Assembly (NCBI GenBank): GCA_035544675.1
Contig: DATKCA010000123.1
Span: forward strand, 1 to 57,226
Length of the DNA stretch: 57,226 bases
DNA from: DATKCA01 sp035544675
GTDB taxonomy: Bacteria > Acidobacteriota > Thermoanaerobaculia > Gp7-AA8
Reading direction: 5' to 3'
Both the position numbers and the translations under genes were made by a program. The notes under the pieces are model-generated. The model was not told the DNA's origin. It ran no database searches and saw nothing but the letters and a program-made list of their open reading frames with translations. The stretch's first letter is position 1; each line of letters begins with the position of its first letter. Below, in pieces: positions 26,803 to 36,436 of this stretch.

Positions 26803-28301
26803 ACATCGTGACGTCCGAGCAGATGAGGAACATCGACCGGCGCGCCACGGAGCGCTTCGGAATCCCGTCGATCGTTCTGATGGAGAACGCGGCCATCGCG
26901 GTGGTCGACGCGTTGTTCGAGCACTATCCGGATTGCGGCAAGGTGGCGATCTTCTGCGGCATCGGCCAGAACGGCGGAGACGGGTTCGCGATCGCGCGTC
27001 ATCTGGAGAACCGCGGCGTGGTCCCGAACATCTTCATGACCGGCGACCGGAAGAAGCTGAAGGGCGACGCGGAGACGAACCTCCGGATCTGCGAGCGGCT
27101 GGCCATCCCGATCTACGAGATCGGCGATGCGGTGGAGGACGCGATGGCGCACGCGTCGGACGCGGACGTGGTCATCGACGCCATCTTCGGCACGGGACTC
27201 AACCGGGCGCCGGCGGGTGTGTACGCCGACACGATCCGGGCCATTGCGGAGCTGCGGCTTCCGGTGATCGCGGTCGATGTTCCGAGCGGCGCGAACGCGT
27301 CGAGCGGCAATCCGTTCGAGCCCTGCATCCAGGCCGAGGTGACGGTCGCGTTCGCGGCGCCGAAGCTGTGTCATGTCTTCGCGCCGGCGGCGGTCCTCTG
27401 CGGCGAAGTGGTGGTGGCCGACATCTCCATTCCCCACGGCGCGATCGACGAGGAGGCGGTGGCGCTGTCTCTCATCACGCCGCGCGACATCCAGCCGCTG
27501 TTTCCGCCGCGCCTGGCCGAGACGCACAAAGGGACGTACGGCCACGTGGCGCTGATCGCCGGATCGCCGGGACGAAGCGGCGCGGCCATCATGGCCGCGC
27601 GGGGCGCGCTGCGCGCCGGCGCCGGACTGGTCACCGTGATGACGGACCGCGACACGGCGGCCTTCATTCACAACGCCATGCCTGAGCCGATGACGTTCTC
27701 CGGGAATGATCTCGACGAGTTTCTTGCGAACAGGAACGCGGCGGTGCTGGGACCTGGTCTCGCCGATGACGAGAAGGCTCATGCCAGAACGCGGGAGATG
27801 GCCGCCCAGATCGAGCTGCCGCTGGTCATCGACGCGTCCGGCCTGAACGCGTTCGCCGGTCTCGCGTCCGAGATCAATCCGCATGGGCGCCCCCGCATCA
27901 TCACGCCGCATCCCGGCGAGCTGGGCCGGCTGATGGGATCGAACCCCGACCGCATCGCCGCGGCCCGCGACGCCGCGCGCGCGTGCAACTGCGTCGTCGT
28001 GCTGAAGGGTCATCAGACACTCGTGGCCGACCCGTCCGGCCAGGTGTACGTGAACCCGACCGGCAATCCCGGCATGGCCACGGGCGGGATGGGCGACGTG
28101 CTGGCGGGAGTGGCCGGCGCGCTGCTCGCGCGCGGACTCGATCCGCTCGATGCCGCGTGCGCCGCGGTGTACATCCACGGCCTGGCCGGCGACATCCTGA
28201 AACAGGAGATCGGCGACACCGGCCTCCTGGCAACGGAAGTCGCGGACCGGATTCCGGCGGCGATTGTTTCTCTCCGTGGTTCGGGTGGAGGAAAACCCTG
28301 A
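26799..28301 (+). CDS. nnr: Bifunctional NAD(P)H-hydrate epimerase / ADP-dependent dehydratase
   Basis: The 500-aa fusion repairs hydrated NAD(P)H. The N-terminal YjeF_N domain (about 1-210) has the NGGDGFAIARHL and DAIFGTGLNR motifs of the epimerase. The C-terminal carbohydrate-kinase-like domain (about 225-490) has GTYGHVALIAGSPGRSGAA, ITPHPGE and the NPTGNPGMATGGMGDVL active site of the dehydratase. It is 4-nt coupled to the gene upstream and followed by tsaE, the order also known in E. coli. The TGA stop lies inside the family D repeat. Confidence 0.95.
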   Translation: MNIVTSEQMRNIDRRATERFGIPSIVLMENAAIAVVDALFEHYPDCGKVAIFCGIGQNGGDGFAIARHLENRGVVPNIFMTGDRKKLKGDAETNLRICERLAIPIYEIGDAVEDAMAHASDADVVIDAIFGTGLNRAPAGVYADTIRAIAELRLPVIAVDVPSGANASSGNPFEPCIQAEVTVAFAAPKLCHVFAPAAVLCGEVVVADISIPHGAIDEEAVALSLITPRDIQPLFPPRLAETHKGTYGHVALIAGSPGRSGAAIMAARGALRAGAGLVTVMTDRDTAAFIHNAMPEPMTFSGNDLDEFLANRNAAVLGPGLADDEKAHARTREMAAQIELPLVIDASGLNAFAGLASEINPHGRPRIITPHPGELGRLMGSNPDRIAAARDAARACNCVVVLKGHQTLVADPSGQVYVNPTGNPGMATGGMGDVLAGVAGALLARGLDPLDAACAAVYIHGLAGDILKQEIGDTGLLATEVADRIPAAIVSLRGSGGGKP

Positions 28302-28410
28302 GCGAAGCGAAGGGTCAATCCAGGCGCAGCTGTGATGTCCCCGACCGGCTGCGCACGTGGCGTGATCACGCGGCGCCTGGATTGATCCTTCGTCGCTTCG
28401 CTCCTCAGGA
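28294..28410. repeat. Family D inverted repeat (CCCTGAGCGAAGCGAAGGG)
   Basis: Arms at 28294-28327 and 28373-28410 face each other between nnr and tsaE. The left arm supplies the last residue and stop of nnr. This sequence type is a widespread intergenic repeat in environmental bacterial genomes (from memory). Confidence 0.8.
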
Positions 28411-28418
28411 TTTGTTGG

Positions 28419-28838
28419 GTGACTAGCATCTGCCGGACCGAGGCCGAGACCGAGGCGGCCGGCCGCGAGATCGCGCGGCAGCTTCCTGCCGGCGCCACCG
28501 TCCACCTCATCGGCGACCTCGGATCAGGCAAGACGTTTCTGGCGCGGGCCATCGCGGCGGAGCTGGGAGCCGATCCGCTCGAGGTCAGCTCACCGTCGTT
28601 CGCGATCGTGCACGAGTATCCGATCCCGAACGGCGCGCCCATCATCCACATCGACGGCTATCGCCTGTCCGATCACCGGCGCGAGTGGCTGGAGATCGGG
28701 ATCCCGGAGATGCTGGCCGGGCCGGGGATCAAGCTGATCGAGTGGCCGAAGCGCGAGTTCGAAGAGTTCGAAGACTCGCACATCGAGATCACCATCAAGG
28801 TGCTGCCGGACGGCGCCAGAGAAATCGAGATCACTTAG
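28419..28838 (+). CDS. tsaE: tRNA threonylcarbamoyladenosine biosynthesis ATPase TsaE
   Basis: The 139-aa P-loop protein has Walker A GDLGSGKT at 32-39, the SSPSF switch, and HIDGYRL with the conserved aspartate. TsaE drives the TsaB-TsaD complex that makes the t6A modification on tRNAs reading ANN codons. The start is GTG at 28419. TsaB and TsaD are not in the window. Confidence 0.95.
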   Translation: MTSICRTEAETEAAGREIARQLPAGATVHLIGDLGSGKTFLARAIAAELGADPLEVSSPSFAIVHEYPIPNGAPIIHIDGYRLSDHRREWLEIGIPEMLAGPGIKLIEWPKREFEEFEDSHIEITIKVLPDGAREIEIT

Positions 28839-28862
28839 GGAGCCTCTGCGCAACTTTGTGAT

Positions 28863-28914
28863 CTCTGTGACTCTGTGGTTGACGTCAAACCACAGAGTCA
28901 CAGAGGACACAGAG
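28863..28914. repeat. CACAGAG-type hairpin (family E) between convergent genes
   Basis: A perfect 18-bp stem (28863-28880 with 28888-28905) closes a 7-nt loop, followed by GACACAGAG. It sits between the stops of tsaE (28838) and the TolB-like gene (28931). Confidence 0.9.
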
Positions 28915-28930
28915 CTTACGCAGAGGTTCC

Positions 28931-30628
28931 TCACCGCCACCCCTCCGTGCCGCGGGTGATCCGCGCGGGCTCGCCTCCGTGGGCGCCGATCGAGTAGATC
29001 TCCTGCACGCCGGTCCGGCGCGCGGAGAACAGGATGCGGGCTCCGTCGCGCGACCAGCTCGGCTGGGACCAGACATCCATTCCGCTGGTGAGACGGGTGA
29101 CGGCGCCGCTCCCCACTTCGACGCGGTAGAGGTCGCGCACACCGTCACGCGTCGAAACGAACGCGACGGTCCGGCCGTCCGGCGAGAACGACGGCGAGTG
29201 GTCGGTCGCGCCGCTCGGCGCGAGCGGTGTCACCGCGCCCGAGCCGGCGTCCATCACAAAAAGCTGCTCGCGGCCGCCGGGGTCGGCGTGGACGGCCAGC
29301 CGCCGGCCGTCCGGACTCCAGCTCGGGACCTGCGTGCTCCAACTGTTGGTGGTGAGACGCCGCTCGTTCGAGCCTGAGACGTCGACGACGTACAGCTCCC
29401 AGTGAAACGCCTCTCCCCGCCGCGTGCCGCGCTGGAACGCGATGCGCGCCCCGTCAGGCGAAGGCACGGGAACTCCGTCGAATCCGGGCGCGGCGATGAG
29501 CCGGCGCTGCGTCGTCCCATCCGCTTTCATCGTGTAGAGGTCCACTTCGACCGGATCGGTGGAGTCGCGCGGCGACTGAAAGACGATGCGGCCGTCGGGC
29601 AGGAACGACGGATGCGCGTCGCGGCCCGGACTCCAGGTGAGCCGGCGCTGGTCGCTGCCGCCGGCGTTCATCGTGTAGATCTCCCAGTCGCGGTCGCGCG
29701 TCGAGCCGAAGGCGATACGGGCTCCATCCGGCGACCACATCGGCCACGAGTTGTCGTAGCGGCTTTTCGTGAGCTGCTTCCTGTCCGAGCCGTCGGCGTT
29801 CATCACGAACAACTCGAAGGGGCCCGCCGAGTCGGTGTAGTACGCGATCTTCTTTCCATCGGGCGACCACGACAGCTCGTAGGCGCTGGCCGCGTCACGC
29901 GTCAGATTCCGCAGGTTCGACCCATCGCGGTCCATGACATACAGCTCCGGATTCCCATCCCGCTCCGTATAGAAGGCGATGCGGGTTCCGTCCGGCGAGA
30001 CCTTCGGAGATCCATCCGGCGCCGGGTGGTCGGTCAAACGCCGCTGACCGGTGCCATCGGCATTCATGATCCACGCGTCCTGATTCCCGTCGCTGGTCGC
30101 CGTGTAGACGATTTCCTTCCCGTCCGGCGTAAAGGAGGCGTGACCGTCACGGCCGGGGCGGTGAGTGAGCCGGCGGACGTCGCTGCCATCGGCGTTCATC
30201 ACGTAGACCTCCTCGTCGCCGTCCCGGTCGGAGTCGAAGGCGATGCGCTTCCCGTCCGGCGACCAGCCGGGGTGTCGCGCCACCGTCAGACTGGAGCCCG
30301 TGCCGCGATGCGTCAGCCGCCGCTCGCCGGTGCCGTCGGGCCGGATGAGGTAGAGATTCCACTGGCCGTCTCGGCTGGAGTCGAAGAGGATCCACTGGCC
30401 GTCCGGCGACCACGCCGGATGCGTGTCCGCCGCGCCGCTCCACGTCAGCCGCCGTTCGCCGCTGCCGTCCGCGTTGATCACATACAGCTGCGCGTGCCCA
30501 TGACGATCGCTCTGAAACACGAGCTGCCGTCCGTCGGGCGACCACGACGGATTGATGTTCAGAAAGTTGAGGGTCTGAGACCAGGCATCGGCGGCCAGGA
30601 GCGTGAGGAGCAGAGCGAGGGAGCGCAT
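28931..30628 (-). CDS. Secreted TolB-like PD40 beta-propeller protein
   Basis: The 565-aa protein has a signal peptide (MRSLALLLTLLAADAWS) and about thirteen PD40/WD40-like repeats, each with P.WSPDG..I.F.S.RDG...LY.M.ADGS..R.LT. No catalytic domain follows. The repeat number exceeds a single six- or seven-blade propeller, so two propellers are likely. Relatives act as periplasmic protein-binding scaffolds; the partner here is unknown. It is monocistronic on the minus strand, convergent with tsaE. Confidence 0.88.
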   Translation of the reverse strand: MRSLALLLTLLAADAWSQTLNFLNINPSWSPDGRQLVFQSDRHGHAQLYVINADGSGERRLTWSGAADTHPAWSPDGQWILFDSSRDGQWNLYLIRPDGTGERRLTHRGTGSSLTVARHPGWSPDGKRIAFDSDRDGDEEVYVMNADGSDVRRLTHRPGRDGHASFTPDGKEIVYTATSDGNQDAWIMNADGTGQRRLTDHPAPDGSPKVSPDGTRIAFYTERDGNPELYVMDRDGSNLRNLTRDAASAYELSWSPDGKKIAYYTDSAGPFELFVMNADGSDRKQLTKSRYDNSWPMWSPDGARIAFGSTRDRDWEIYTMNAGGSDQRRLTWSPGRDAHPSFLPDGRIVFQSPRDSTDPVEVDLYTMKADGTTQRRLIAAPGFDGVPVPSPDGARIAFQRGTRRGEAFHWELYVVDVSGSNERRLTTNSWSTQVPSWSPDGRRLAVHADPGGREQLFVMDAGSGAVTPLAPSGATDHSPSFSPDGRTVAFVSTRDGVRDLYRVEVGSGAVTRLTSGMDVWSQPSWSRDGARILFSARRTGVQEIYSIGAHGGEPARITRGTEGWR

Positions 30629-30668
30629 CGAGAAAATGGTCGTTCAACAGAGCGTCACAGTTGTCACG

Positions 30669-30781
<113 letters not shown>

Positions 30782-30783
30782 CC

Positions 30784-30795
30784 TATCATCCGCGC
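30784..30795 (+). promoter_or_regulatory. TATCAT box 6 nt before purL
   Basis: TATCAT at 30784-30789, CCGCGC, then ATG at 30796. It implies leaderless purL mRNA and leaves no room for a purine riboswitch or 5' UTR. Confidence 0.55.
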
Positions 30796-33075
30796 ATGAA
30801 TCACGAGCCCGACGTCACGCCCGAGGTGGTGCAGTCGCACGGGATCAACGAGAGCGAGTACAAGCTCATCGAACAGATCCTCGGGCGCGCTCCGAATTAC
30901 ACCGAGCTGGGCATCTTCTCGGTGATGTGGTCCGAGCACTGCTCGTACAAGTCGAGCCGCGAGCACCTGCGCAACTTTCCGACCAAAGGGCCGCGCGTGA
31001 TCCAGGGTCCGGGCGAGAACGCCGGCGTCATCGACATCGGCGACGGATGGGTGGCGGCGTTCAAGATGGAGTCGCACAACCATCCGTCGTACATCGAGCC
31101 GTATCAGGGCGCGGCGACCGGCGTGGGGGGAATCCTGCGCGACATCTTCACGATGGGCGCGCGACCGATCGCCACGCTCGACTCCCTCCGCTTCGGCCAG
31201 CTCGACGCGCCGAGGATGAAGTACCTCGTGGACGGCGTCGTGCGGGGCATCTCCGGCTACGGCAACTGCATCGGCATCCCCACCGTGGGAGGGGAGACCT
31301 CGTTCCACCGCAGCTACAACGGCAACATCCTCGTCAACGTCTTCGCCCTCGGCGTCACCCGCAAGGAGAAGATCTTCAAGGGCACGGCCAGCGGTGTCGG
31401 CAATCCGGTGATCTACGTCGGATCGAAGACCGGCCGTGACGGCATCCACGGCGCGACGATGGCCTCCGCGGAATTCGACGAGGAGTCGGAGGAGAAGAGG
31501 CCGACCGTGCAGGTGGGCGATCCGTTCACGGAGAAGCTGCTGCTCGAAGCGTGTCTGGAGATCATGGACGGCGACGCGGTGGTCGGCATTCAGGACATGG
31601 GCGCCGCCGGACTGACGTCGTCATCGTTCGAGATGGCCGGCCGCGCCGGCACGGGCATCCGCATGTATCTCGATCACGTCCCGGTGCGCGAGAGCGGGAT
31701 GACGCCGTACGAGATCATGCTCTCGGAGTCGCAGGAGCGGATGCTCATCGTGGCCAAGTCGGGCCGGGAGGAGGAAGTCCTCCGCATCTTCAGCAAGTGG
31801 GATCTGAATGCCGCGGTCATCGGCGAAGTCACCGACGATGGATTTGTGCGCGTGTTATGGCGCGGCTACGAGGTGGCCACGATTCCCGTAGGCCCGATCT
31901 CGACCGAGGCACCGGTGTACAACCGTCCCATTCAGAAGCCGGAGTATGCGGACAGGATGGCCAGGCGTCTGGAGCGGCCGCATGCGGCGGACGGAGATCG
32001 CACGAACGATCTCCTGCGGCTCCTGGCCTCGCCGAACCTCTGCTCCAAGCATTGGATCTGGGAGCAGTACGACACGACCGTCCGTACGAACACGATCGCG
32101 AAACCGGAGCAGCGCGACGCGGCGATCGTGCGCGTGAAAGGAACCGGACGGGCACTGGCCATCACCTCCGATGTGAATCCGGTGTACTGCTATCTCGATC
32201 CCTGCGAAGGCGGCAAGCAGGCCGTGGCCGAGGCGGCGCGCAACATCGCCGTGAGCGGAGGGCGGCCGGTGGCGGTCACCGACTGCCTCAACTTCGGCTC
32301 GCCCGAGCGTGGGGACATCATGTGGCAGTTCTCGGAGTGCATCCGCGGCATCAGCGAGGCGTGCCTGGCGATGGATACGCCGGTCGTCTCAGGCAACGTG
32401 TCGTTCTACAACGAGACCGAAGGGAGCGCGATCCTTCCGACGCCCAGCGTCGGCATGGTCGGGATTCTGGAGAGCGAGACGGGCGGATGCGATCTCCGCT
32501 TTCCCGAAGCGGGGCTGGACATCGTCCTGCTCGGCGATACGCGGGACGAGCTGGGAGGATCGGAGTGGCAGCAGATGTTCGCGGCGGACAGCCTCGCCGC
32601 GCCGCCGCGCGTCGATCTGGTGCGCGAGCGCGGGATCGTCGAGCTGATGCTCGCCCTTCACGAGCGACGCCTGCTGCGCAGCGCGCACGACCTCTCCAAC
32701 GGCGGACTGGCCGTCGCGCTGGCGGAGTCGTCGATGAACGCCGCCGGTTGTCACGTCGACCTCACTGGCCATGCCGATGATCTCGACTCCGTCGCCCTTC
32801 TCTTCAGCGAGTCGCAGGGACGGGTCATCGTGTCGACGTCGCAGACCACGGCCGTGCTCGCGCTGGCCAAGGACTTCGCGATCCCGGCGCGGAAGATCGG
32901 GCGCACGGAGACAGCGACCTTTCTCGTCCAGCGCAACGGCGCGCTGCTCGTGCGCGCCACCGTCCCCGAGATCACCCGCGTCTGGCGCACCGCCTTCGGT
33001 CTTCTCCTGGGCGGCGACTCCATCGACGAGGTCATCCGCGGCGTGGGCGAGGAAGCGGAGATCATCGCGCGGTGA
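30796..33075 (+). CDS. purL: Phosphoribosylformylglycinamidine synthase subunit PurL
   Basis: The 759-aa enzyme makes FGAM from FGAR and glutamine-derived ammonia with ATP. It is the short form that needs separate PurS and PurQ, which are not in the window. Visible markers are SVMWSEHCSYKSSREHL, the ATP/metal site SHNHPSYIEPYQGAATGVGG, and QDMGAAGLTSSSFEMA. The open frame upstream of the ATG only translates the heptamer array, so I reject a longer N terminus. purF follows after 35 nt, as in many purine operons. Confidence 0.96.
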   Translation: MNHEPDVTPEVVQSHGINESEYKLIEQILGRAPNYTELGIFSVMWSEHCSYKSSREHLRNFPTKGPRVIQGPGENAGVIDIGDGWVAAFKMESHNHPSYIEPYQGAATGVGGILRDIFTMGARPIATLDSLRFGQLDAPRMKYLVDGVVRGISGYGNCIGIPTVGGETSFHRSYNGNILVNVFALGVTRKEKIFKGTASGVGNPVIYVGSKTGRDGIHGATMASAEFDEESEEKRPTVQVGDPFTEKLLLEACLEIMDGDAVVGIQDMGAAGLTSSSFEMAGRAGTGIRMYLDHVPVRESGMTPYEIMLSESQERMLIVAKSGREEEVLRIFSKWDLNAAVIGEVTDDGFVRVLWRGYEVATIPVGPISTEAPVYNRPIQKPEYADRMARRLERPHAADGDRTNDLLRLLASPNLCSKHWIWEQYDTTVRTNTIAKPEQRDAAIVRVKGTGRALAITSDVNPVYCYLDPCEGGKQAVAEAARNIAVSGGRPVAVTDCLNFGSPERGDIMWQFSECIRGISEACLAMDTPVVSGNVSFYNETEGSAILPTPSVGMVGILESETGGCDLRFPEAGLDIVLLGDTRDELGGSEWQQMFAADSLAAPPRVDLVRERGIVELMLALHERRLLRSAHDLSNGGLAVALAESSMNAAGCHVDLTGHADDLDSVALLFSESQGRVIVSTSQTTAVLALAKDFAIPARKIGRTETATFLVQRNGALLVRATVPEITRVWRTAFGLLLGGDSIDEVIRGVGEEAEIIAR

Positions 33076-33110
33076 GTCGGAATGACCGATAATCACTGTT
33101 GCCACTCTCG

Positions 33111-34601
33111 ATGCTCGACAAATTCAAGGACGAATGCGGCGTCTTCGGCATCCTCAACCACAAGGACGCCGCGAACCTCACCTACCTCGGTCTCTACGCG
33201 TTGCAGCACCGCGGGCAGGAGAGCGCCGGCATCGCCTCGGTCTCGTTCGATCCGGTGCACTCGGAATCGAACATCGGCGAGGCCAGCGGATCGACCGGCT
33301 CTGGGGAGCAGATCATCGCGCCGGGAACCGCGCAGATCCATTCCGAGAAGGAGATGGGGTACGTCGCCGACATCTTCACCCACGAGCGTCTGTCCCGCCT
33401 GCCCGGCGAGGCGGCCATCGGCCACGTGAGGTACTCGACGACGGGGGGATCGATGCTGTGCAACGCGCAGCCGATCGTCGCATCCACGAGCAAGGGACCG
33501 ATCGCCCTCGCCCACAACGGCAACCTCGTCAACGGCGCGGAGCTGCGCCGGCAGCTCGAAGCCGACGGAGCCATCTTCAACTCCATGTCGGACACGGAAG
33601 TGATCGTGCACCTCATCGCACGGTCGAAGGCGCCCGATCTGGAACGCGCTCTGATCGATGCGCTCTCGAAGGTGCAGGGCGCGTATTCGATCGTCCTCCT
33701 CGCGCCCGGCCGCATCTTCGCCGCGCGCGATCCGTATGGCTTCCGCCCGCTGGTGATCGGCAAGCTGGATGATGCCGTGGCCGTGGCATCCGAGTCCTGC
33801 GCGTTCGACCTCATCGACGCGAAGACGATTCGCGAAGTGCGCGCCGGCGAGATCCTGGCCATCGAGAGCGGCAGCCGCGTCCGGGTCGTTCACCAGTTCT
33901 CTTCCACGCGCGAGGCTCGCTGCATCTTCGAGCACGTTTACTTCGCGCGGCCCGACTCGAACATCTTCGGCAACAACGTCGCCGAGGTACGGAAACGGTT
34001 TGGCGTTCAGCTCGCTCGCGAGCACCCAATCGACGCGGATGCCGTCATTCCGGTGCCCGATTCCGGAGTTTTCGCCGCAGTTGGATACGCGCAGGAGTCG
34101 GGGATTCCATTTGAGTTCGGTCTGGTTCGGAATCACTACGTGGGACGCACGTTCATCGAGCCGAAGCAGTCCATCCGCCATTTCGGCGTAAAGGTGAAGC
34201 TGAATCCGGTTCGCGAGATCGTCAGCGGCAAGCGAATCGTCCTGGTGGACGACTCGATCGTGCGCGGGACCACCTCCAAGAAGATCGTGAAGATGCTCAA
34301 ACAGTTCGGGGCGAAGGAAGTGCACATGCGCGTGTCGTCGCCGCCGACGACGGGACCGTGTTACTACGGCATCGATACGCCGCAGCGGCGCGAGCTCATC
34401 GCGAACGCGAACTCCGTCGAGCAGATCCGCGAATTCATCGAAGCCGACTCCCTCGGATACCTGTCCGAGGGAGGCATGCTCGAGGCCGTGCGCAGGAACG
34501 ACGATCCGTCGCGCCTCTACTGCACAGCCTGCTTCACCGGCCGCTATCCGGTCGTGAGTTCGCCTGTGGCCTGCGAGCCCGAGGTCGTGAAGGCGGTGTA
34601 G
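33111..34601 (+). CDS. purF: Amidophosphoribosyltransferase PurF
   Basis: The 496-aa enzyme catalyses the first step of purine synthesis. The N-terminal nucleophile hydrolase glutaminase starts at Cys9 after a short propeptide (MLDKFKDEC-GVFGIL), as in the Bacillus type that is processed to expose Cys. The phosphoribosyltransferase motif VLVDDSIVRGTT is near residue 380. Several cysteines in the C-terminal region (YCTACFTGRYP) fit the iron-sulfur subclass. The stop at 34599-34601 abuts the stop of the convergent gene with no gap. Confidence 0.96.
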   Translation: MLDKFKDECGVFGILNHKDAANLTYLGLYALQHRGQESAGIASVSFDPVHSESNIGEASGSTGSGEQIIAPGTAQIHSEKEMGYVADIFTHERLSRLPGEAAIGHVRYSTTGGSMLCNAQPIVASTSKGPIALAHNGNLVNGAELRRQLEADGAIFNSMSDTEVIVHLIARSKAPDLERALIDALSKVQGAYSIVLLAPGRIFAARDPYGFRPLVIGKLDDAVAVASESCAFDLIDAKTIREVRAGEILAIESGSRVRVVHQFSSTREARCIFEHVYFARPDSNIFGNNVAEVRKRFGVQLAREHPIDADAVIPVPDSGVFAAVGYAQESGIPFEFGLVRNHYVGRTFIEPKQSIRHFGVKVKLNPVREIVSGKRIVLVDDSIVRGTTSKKIVKMLKQFGAKEVHMRVSSPPTTGPCYYGIDTPQRRELIANANSVEQIREFIEADSLGYLSEGGMLEAVRRNDDPSRLYCTACFTGRYPVVSSPVACEPEVVKAV

Positions 34602-34694
34602 TCATTCCGAGCGTAGCGAGGAATCCGGGCGCGAGGGCGGTACGTCCTCGTCCCTCCCCGCACGCCCAGATCCCTCGCGTACGCTCGGGATGAC
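34601..34694. repeat. Family C inverted repeat (GTCATTCCGAGCGTAGCGAGG)
   Basis: Arms at 34601-34626 and 34669-34694 are mutual inverses. The element begins at the last base of purF and encodes the C-terminal tail of the opposite gene. A half copy is at 44325-44350. Confidence 0.85.
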
Positions 34695-35273
34695 TTCCTG
34701 TTGGATTGCGACCTCGCTCACGACATCCGCAGCCCCCGACCCGGCCAGCTCCGTGATCAACGCGCGGAAATGCAGCATGGCCTGGCGCAGCTCCTCGGTC
34801 GAGGAGCGTCCGTCGCGATTCGAGTCGATGGCCTGATGCCCGGCGCGATAGTGCTCGACCACCCGCGGGTGCGTCACCGACAGAAACGCCGTGTGCTTCT
34901 CGAAGTCGCCGATCGGATATCCCTGCGCGCGCATGATCTCGGAGATCAGCTCTTCCGCTTCGACCACGGCCGTGGTCGGCCGCTCCACGAAACGCGTTTC
35001 GATCTTCGCCCACTCGCCTCGATAGCGCTCCCCGTCCGCTGCGCTGAGCGGCCTGATCTCGATCCCCTTCGCATCCTCCGCGCGCGCGAGAAGCTCGAGC
35101 TCGGCATTACCGCGGCCGCGCTCGCGCACGACATGGTCGTACTCAGGACCGAACTTGTCGCGAAGCTGCGCGGAACGGCTCCGGCGCGCGCCGCGCGCGA
35201 AGAGCCCGAGCACGACCAGCACGCCAACCACTCCAAGAGCGATCCAGATCCAGATGGGGTCAATATTTGCCAT
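34602..35273 (-). CDS. Membrane-anchored hypothetical protein
   Basis: The 223-aa protein has one N-terminal membrane helix (IWIWIALGVVGVLVVLGLFA) and a cytoplasmic, charged, largely helical domain containing LRDKFGPEYDHVVRERG and FVERPTTAVVEAEELI. These resemble a family of uncharacterised actinobacterial and myxobacterial proteins (from memory). The last roughly 28 residues (IPSVREGSGRAG... to LRSE) are translated from the family C repeat, so the original protein probably ended earlier. The ATG at 35273 is preceded by GGAGG. Confidence 0.7.
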   Translation of the reverse strand: MANIDPIWIWIALGVVGVLVVLGLFARGARRSRSAQLRDKFGPEYDHVVRERGRGNAELELLARAEDAKGIEIRPLSAADGERYRGEWAKIETRFVERPTTAVVEAEELISEIMRAQGYPIGDFEKHTAFLSVTHPRVVEHYRAGHQAIDSNRDGRSSTEELRQAMLHFRALITELAGSGAADVVSEVAIQQEVIPSVREGSGRAGRDEDVPPSRPDSSLRSE

Positions 35274-35317
35274 GGCGGTCCTCCATTGAGAGCTGAGGCC
35301 GCAAGGCGCGTGCCTGA

Positions 35318-35410
<93 letters not shown>

Positions 35411-35478
35411 GAGGCTAACGGCTAACGGCTAAGGCCTCTAAGGACTAAGGCCTAAGGACTAAGGACTAAGGACTAAGG
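35411..35478. repeat. GGCTAAC / AAGGCCT / AAGGACT heptamer array
   Basis: GGCTAAC units change into AAGGCCT and AAGGACT units, showing that one heptamer family can abut another. The array supplies the last residues (LSP) and stop of the TPR lipoprotein gene. Confidence 0.9.
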
Positions 35479-36410
35479 CGCGCCAGCTCGGCCTCGGCCG
35501 CGATCGCTCCGAACGCCGGCCACGGTCCTTCCGTCACCACGCGCTCGAGGATCGGCCGCGCGCGCGCCGTGTCGCCGTTGTAGACGTACCAGTTGGCGAC
35601 GCCGTAGCGAATGGTCGGACCATCCATGCCGCTGAGCGTCTCGGCGTTCAGCTCTTCGGGCGCGATGTGACCGCCGTACATCAACAGGAGCTTGTGGTAA
35701 GAGACGTTCTCGACGACATCCATGCCGATCGTGATCGGCTGGAGGACACGCTCCGCCTCCTCGACGCGGCCGAGGCGCCGCAGCGTCATGTACAGCCAGT
35801 GCGACACCGAGACGATGCGGTCGGCGTTCGTCGTGTCGGCGGCGCAGCGGCGGTATACCGGCAGGGCCCGCTCGAAGTCGCCCTTCAGGTAGTGGGCGAG
35901 ACCGAGGTGGTAGCAGATGTTGGACTGGAGTGAGCCGATGGGGATGTTGCGCGGGTTCGGCTGGCCATCCGGCTCGACCTCGTCCGGCTTTCCGCGCACG
36001 AGGCCGGTGGCCTTCTCCAGGTCCGCGATGGCGCGATCGAACTGCCGCAGCGTGATGAAGCGGTGGCCGCGATGGCGGTACATGCGGGCATCGCGGGGAT
36101 GCTTGCGGATGCCCACGGAAAAGATCTCCACGGCCTCGCGATAACGGCCGAGGTAGGCGGCGCGCCGGCCGAGCCAGATGATGGCATCGGCGTCGTTCGG
36201 ATTGGCGTCGTAGGTGGCGCGCGCGGCGGCGAGGTCGTTCTCCTGCTGTTCGGAGCCGGCCGGCCGCGCCAGCGGCTTGCCGAGCAGGGAGATGGCCTCC
36301 GCGCCTTCGGGCGCGGGCGGAGCGGCGGGAGGCGGAGGAGCAGGAGGAACCGGCGCCGTCGCGCACGCTGCCAGAAGCAGCGCCGCGAGGAGAGCGATGC
36401 GGATATTCAT
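35466..36410 (-). CDS. TPR-repeat lipoprotein
   Basis: The 314-aa protein has a lipoprotein leader with Cys16 (LLLAAC), a proline-rich linker and several tetratricopeptide helices (ANPNDADAIIWLGRRAAYLG; KHPRDARMYRHRGHRFITLR). It is probably anchored in the periplasm and binds a partner through the TPR groove. The partner is unknown. The start is supported by TACCAT 9 nt upstream. The terminal residues are encoded by heptamer array. Confidence 0.85.
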   Translation of the reverse strand: MNIRIALLAALLLAACATAPVPPAPPPPAAPPAPEGAEAISLLGKPLARPAGSEQQENDLAAARATYDANPNDADAIIWLGRRAAYLGRYREAVEIFSVGIRKHPRDARMYRHRGHRFITLRQFDRAIADLEKATGLVRGKPDEVEPDGQPNPRNIPIGSLQSNICYHLGLAHYLKGDFERALPVYRRCAADTTNADRIVSVSHWLYMTLRRLGRVEEAERVLQPITIGMDVVENVSYHKLLLMYGGHIAPEELNAETLSGMDGPTIRYGVANWYVYNGDTARARPILERVVTEGPWPAFGAIAAEAELARLSP

Positions 36411-36436
36411 GAGGGCTGAATGGTACTCTCCGCGGC
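36411..36436. promoter_or_regulatory. Overlapping divergent -10 boxes
   Basis: The minus strand has TACCAT (36425-36420) 9 nt before the lipoprotein ATG at 36410. The plus strand has TACTCT (36424-36429) 7 nt before the ATG at 36437. The two boxes overlap, so the two promoters would exclude each other. Confidence 0.4.
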
